Of a stretch of 9,036 nt of DNA, positions 6,365-9,036 are shown in pieces. The DNA comes from Deltaproteobacteria bacterium (GTDB taxonomy: Bacteria > Myxococcota_A > Polyangia > Polyangiales > Ga0077539): NCBI GenBank assembly GCA_947494865.1, contig CANMAT010000107.1, positions 1 to 9,036 on the forward strand, in the 5' to 3' direction. The position numbers and the translations under genes were made by a program. Under the pieces are notes generated by a model. It saw only the letters and a list, made by a program, of their open reading frames with translations, was not told the DNA's origin and searched no databases. How positions within the stretch are numbered: the stretch's first letter is position 1; the number at the start of each line of letters is the position of its first letter.

Positions 6365-7189
6365 ATGCCCCCGAGGTCTCACGCCGTCGAAGTGATACGC
6401 GTCGCCGACGGGCTCGCAGCGCCCGCCGCGCGCGACCTCGTGGCCCCCGAAGAGCCCCTCGAAATTCGCGTCGCGGGAGAGACCCTCGCCCTCACGATGC
6501 GCACCCCCGGCGACGACCGCGAGCTCGCGCTGGGCTTCCTCTTCGCCGAAGGGTTCATCACCTCCATCGACGACGTGTCGGCCGTCGCTCACTGCGGCCG
6601 CGCCGACGACCCCGCGTACGGCAACACGCTCGAGATCACCGCCGCCCCCGGCGTGTACATCGACGTCGACGCGCGCTCCCCCGCGCGCCGCGGAACGCTC
6701 ACCACCGCGGCCTGCGGCGTCTGCGGCCGACGCACCCTCGACGACCTCCTCGCGGCCCGCGCGCCCGTCCCCACAGGCGCCACCATCACCGCGAAGACCC
6801 TCTCGGCGTGCGTGCGCGCGCTGCGCCAGCACCAGCGCCTCTTCGACGAGACGGGCGGGTGCCACGGCGCGGGGCTCTTCACCTTCGAGGGCGCCCACGT
6901 GGTCACCTACGAAGACGTCGGACGCCACAACGCCGTCGACAAGGTGGTGGGCTCGCAGCTCCGCGCCAGGGGCCTCCCGCTGGCTTCACACGTTCTCGTG
7001 GTGAGCGGCCGCGCGGGCTTCGAAATCATCCAGAAGGCCCACGCCGCGGGCATCCCCGTGGTGGCCTCGGTGTCGGCCCCGAGCAGCCTCGCGGTCGACC
7101 TCGCACGGCGAGCCCACGTCACCCTCGCGGGCTTCGCGCGCGGCGACAACTTCACCCTCTACGCGGGCGCCGAGCGGGTGACAGGTTAA
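6365..7189 (+). CDS. fdhD: Formate dehydrogenase accessory sulfurtransferase FdhD
   Basis: FdhD passes sulfur from a cysteine desulfurase (IscS) to the molybdenum/tungsten bis-MGD cofactor, a step needed for active formate dehydrogenase; it acts in the cytoplasm. The 274-residue product shows nearly all family signatures in order: TMRTPGDDRELALGFLFAEG (44-63), the catalytic C-G-V-C-G with Cys117 and Cys120 (matching E. coli Cys121/Cys124), TGGCHGAGLF (163-172), EDVGRHNAVDKVVG (183-196), and SGRAGFEIIQKA...AGIPVVASVSAPSSLAVDLA (214-247). The ATG at 6365 leaves about 28 residues before the first conserved part, which is usual. No Shine-Dalgarno is seen. It lies 36 bp after the NRDE gene. No formate dehydrogenase or other molybdoenzyme gene is in the window, so it serves an enzyme encoded elsewhere. 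Confidence 0.97.
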   Translation: MPPRSHAVEVIRVADGLAAPAARDLVAPEEPLEIRVAGETLALTMRTPGDDRELALGFLFAEGFITSIDDVSAVAHCGRADDPAYGNTLEITAAPGVYIDVDARSPARRGTLTTAACGVCGRRTLDDLLAARAPVPTGATITAKTLSACVRALRQHQRLFDETGGCHGAGLFTFEGAHVVTYEDVGRHNAVDKVVGSQLRARGLPLASHVLVVSGRAGFEIIQKAHAAGIPVVASVSAPSSLAVDLARRAHVTLAGFARGDNFTLYAGAERVTG

Positions 7190-7207
7190 GACCCCTCGCG
7201 CGCGGGC

Positions 7208-7220
7208 TCGCGATTCGCGA
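7208..7220. promoter_or_regulatory. TCGCGA-T-TCGCGA symmetrical element
   Basis: Two copies of the self-complementary hexamer TCGCGA flank one T, in the 60-bp gap between fdhD and the beta-helix gene, 29 bp before the latter's GTG. The 13-bp whole is symmetrical, as for an operator bound by a dimeric regulator. CG-rich hexamers are frequent in such DNA, so the support is weak. Confidence 0.3.
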
Positions 7221-7237
7221 TACTCGCGCGCTCATCT

Positions 7238-7244
7238 GGAGGTG
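7238..7244 (+). promoter_or_regulatory. Strong Shine-Dalgarno for the beta-helix gene
   Basis: GGAGGTG, with its AGG core ending 7 nt before the GTG at 7250, is the best ribosome binding site in the window. It settles the GTG start, which also gives a proper lipoprotein signal peptide. Confidence 0.8.
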
Positions 7245-7249
7245 TCACC

Positions 7250-8503
7250 GTGACTTCGTTCAACGCATCGGTCTTGTTCGCGTGCGCCGTCGCGCTCGCC
7301 TCGTGCAGCGACGAGGCGGCGGTGCCGCCGGTCCCCGCGGGCTGCAACGTGCTCCTCGCACCAGGCAGCGCCGACCTTCAGCAGCGCGTGCAGACCGCCC
7401 TCATCGAGGCGCGCTCGGGGTCGACGGTGTGCTTCCTCCCGGGCACGTACATGTTCACCGCCGAGCTGTCGGTGAGCACGCCGAACATCACCGTGCGCGG
7501 CACCGCCGACGGGGTGGTGTTCGACTTTCGCAACCAGCGCAGGCCCGTGGGCGACGGCGGCACCACGGGCTCCGCCGCCAACGGCATGAGCGTCACGGGC
7601 TCCGGCTTCACCATCGAGAACCTCACCATCAAGAACTCGCCCGGCGACGGCATCCGCGTGTCGAACACCGAGCGCGCGACCTTTCGCAACTTGAAGGTCT
7701 CGTGGGACGCTGGTTCGGTCACCGCCAACGGCGCCTACGCGATCTATCCCGTCAACGTGACGGGCGTGCTCATCGAGGGCTGCGAGGTCGTCGGCGCCTC
7801 GGATGCAGGCATCTACGTGGGGCAGTCGCGCACCATCATCGTGCGCAACAACGTGGTGCACGGCAACGTGGCGGGCATCGAGATCGAGAACAGCGCCAAC
7901 GCCGACGTGTACAACAACCGCGCGTACGACAACACGGGCGGCGTGCTGGTGTTCAACCTCCCCAACCTGCCGGTGCGCGACGGGCGCCGGTGCCTCGTGC
8001 GCGACAACGTCATCGAGGGCAACAACCGCGCGAACTTCGCCCCGCCCGGCTCCATCGTGGCCCAGGTGCCCGCGGGCCTCGGCATGCTCGTGATGTCGGC
8101 CGACGAGACCGAGGTGCGCGGCAACACCGTGCGCAACAACGAGACCGCCGGCGCGGTGGTGATCAACTACCGCAGCTTCTTCGGCGACCCGCGCGACGCC
8201 ACGTTCAGCGCGTTCCCCGAGACCACCTGGATCCACGACAACACCTTTGCCACCAACGGCGCCGACCCCCACTACGAGCTCCTGCGCGCCTTCGGCTCGC
8301 CCCTCGAAGACGTCTTGTGGGACGGCTCCGTGGACCCCACGCGCGCCGCCGACCCCACCGCGCGGCTCTGCGTCACGGGCAACACCGGCGCGCGCTTTCG
8401 CAACCTGAGCCTCGGCGACATCCCCGCCTCGACCACCGAGCTCGCGCCGCACAACTGCATGCACGCTCCCCTCCCCACGATCACCACGCTGCCGCAGCCA
8501 TGA
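7250..8503 (+). CDS. Parallel beta-helix repeat lipoprotein
   Basis: The 417-residue product has a lipoprotein signal peptide ending in LASC (acylated Cys19), so it is exported and anchored. After a short Pro/Ala spacer comes a pectate-lyase-like entry segment (about 32-100, with VCFLPGTYMFTAELSVSTPNI resembling the start of right-handed beta-helix proteins). The body is a right-handed parallel beta-helix: stacked turns with N/G-rich bends such as GFTIENLTIKNSPGDGIRVS, SDAGIYVGQS (184-193), NVAGIEIENS (206-215), NTGGVLVFNLPNLP (228-241) and NFAPPGSIVAQVPAGLG (262-278). These motifs fit the bacterial family I know as TIGR03805, often found beside a c-type cytochrome gene and without known function. 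Polysaccharide binding or cleavage is possible, but I identify no catalytic site. The next gene starts inside its stop codon. Confidence 0.88.
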   Translation: MTSFNASVLFACAVALASCSDEAAVPPVPAGCNVLLAPGSADLQQRVQTALIEARSGSTVCFLPGTYMFTAELSVSTPNITVRGTADGVVFDFRNQRRPVGDGGTTGSAANGMSVTGSGFTIENLTIKNSPGDGIRVSNTERATFRNLKVSWDAGSVTANGAYAIYPVNVTGVLIEGCEVVGASDAGIYVGQSRTIIVRNNVVHGNVAGIEIENSANADVYNNRAYDNTGGVLVFNLPNLPVRDGRRCLVRDNVIEGNNRANFAPPGSIVAQVPAGLGMLVMSADETEVRGNTVRNNETAGAVVINYRSFFGDPRDATFSAFPETTWIHDNTFATNGADPHYELLRAFGSPLEDVLWDGSVDPTRAADPTARLCVTGNTGARFRNLSLGDIPASTTELAPHNCMHAPLPTITTLPQP

Positions 8504-9036
8504 GATCTCTCGCCGCGCTGGCGCTCGTGGCCGCGTGCGCGAGCGATCCCGCTCCCGTAGACCCTTCGCGCGGGCGCTTCCCAGCGGTGCCCACGCCCGT
8601 CGACAACCCCACCACCGCCGCGAAGGTCGAGCTCGGGCGCCTGCTCTTTCACGACCCGCTCTTGTCGCGCGACCGCAGGGTGGCCTGCGCCACGTGCCAC
8701 GGGCAGATCTGGGGCCTCTCCGACGGGCTCCCGCGCTCCGTGGGCGTCGACGGCATCGGCCCCGCGGGCACGGGCCGCCACGGCCCCAACGTGACCCGCC
8801 GCAACGCCAGCACGCTGTGGAACGTTGCGTACCGCGCGCGGCTCTTCTGGGACGGCCGCACCGACTCCCTCGAAGCGCAGGCCCTCGCGCCCCTGCGCGA
8901 CCCCACGGAAATGGGCCGCGACCCCGCGGAGGTGGCCCGCGACCTCGCCGCGATCCCTGCGTACGTGAGCCTCTTTCGCGCGGCCTTCGCGAACGACCCC
9001 GCCCCCGTCACGAGCGCCAACATGGTGCGCGCGATC
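8500..9036 (+). CDS. Diheme cytochrome c peroxidase/MauG family lipoprotein (3' end outside window)
   Basis: The frame is open from ATG 8500 to the window edge, giving 179 residues with no stop. The N-terminus is a lipoprotein signal with LVAAC (Cys13). It continues with the bacterial CCP/MauG signature: LGRLLFHDPLLSRDRRVACATCHG, where Cys63-Ala-Thr-Cys66-His67 is the first covalent haem site, then RRNASTLWNVAYRARLFWDG (100-119), RTDSLEAQALAPL (120-132) and D-P-T-E-M (134-138). Members use two c-haems to reduce hydrogen peroxide or oxidise a substrate in the periplasm. The family normally runs to about 330-400 residues, so the second haem site lies beyond the window. The start overlaps the beta-helix stop by 4 nt (ATGA), with no Shine-Dalgarno of its own, so translation is probably coupled. 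Confidence 0.92.
   Translation, partial: MRSLAALALVAACASDPAPVDPSRGRFPAVPTPVDNPTTAAKVELGRLLFHDPLLSRDRRVACATCHGQIWGLSDGLPRSVGVDGIGPAGTGRHGPNVTRRNASTLWNVAYRARLFWDGRTDSLEAQALAPLRDPTEMGRDPAEVARDLAAIPAYVSLFRAAFANDPAPVTSANMVRAI

Noticed and set aside
5426..6928. 500-residue minus-strand open frame antisense to the NRDE and fdhD genes
   Set aside because: Shadow of two well-recognised plus-strand genes; Gly/Arg/Ala/Val-rich with no motif.
7232..8464. 410-residue minus-strand open frame antisense to the beta-helix gene
   Set aside because: Shadow frame; the plus strand has a Shine-Dalgarno, signal peptide and beta-helix motifs.

Overview
The window looks like ordinary-to-accessory chromosome from a very GC-rich deltaproteobacterial-type bacterium, most likely a myxobacterium (Myxococcota, perhaps Polyangia). 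This is inferred from strong G/C third-position codon bias, four predicted lipoproteins with short signal peptides, Asp/Ala/Pro/Thr-rich low-complexity spacers, and a Cys-rich repeat protein (C-G-x-C-x-x-x-C pattern) of a kind common in that group. I saw no rRNA, tRNA, CRISPR array, insertion sequence or phage gene.

Layout. Bases 2-346 (+) are the 3' end of an unrecognised gene. It converges, with only 5 bp between stop codons, on a minus-strand lipoprotein gene (1089-352) whose C-terminus is encoded by five 24-bp tandem repeats. An 87-bp divergent spacer separates that gene from asnS (1177-2526, asparaginyl-tRNA synthetase). From there to the end of the window every gene is on the plus strand: a WYL-domain regulator (2612-3631), a pirin-family cupin (3716-4414), a Cys-rich six-repeat putative lipoprotein (4458-5495), an NRDE/TANGO2-family protein (5543-6328), the formate dehydrogenase sulfur carrier FdhD (6365-7189), a parallel beta-helix lipoprotein (7250-8503), and the 5' part of a diheme cytochrome c peroxidase/MauG-family lipoprotein (8500 to the window end).

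How the genes work together. The clearest functional unit is the last pair. The beta-helix lipoprotein and the diheme peroxidase-like lipoprotein overlap by 4 nt (ATGA) and share one strong ribosome binding site upstream, so they are probably made together and exported to the same compartment. The other plus-strand genes are spaced 36-85 bp apart, with no convincing terminators; they may be partly co-transcribed, but their products (tRNA charging, regulator, cupin, haem-related NRDE protein, molybdoenzyme maturation) do not form an obvious pathway. A loose redox/haem theme (NRDE/TANGO2, FdhD, diheme peroxidase) is visible but remains inference. No strong candidate for a wholly new system was seen. 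The most unusual items are the beta-helix/peroxidase pair, the repeat-encoded Ser/Asp/Ala tail, and the 48-cysteine surface protein.
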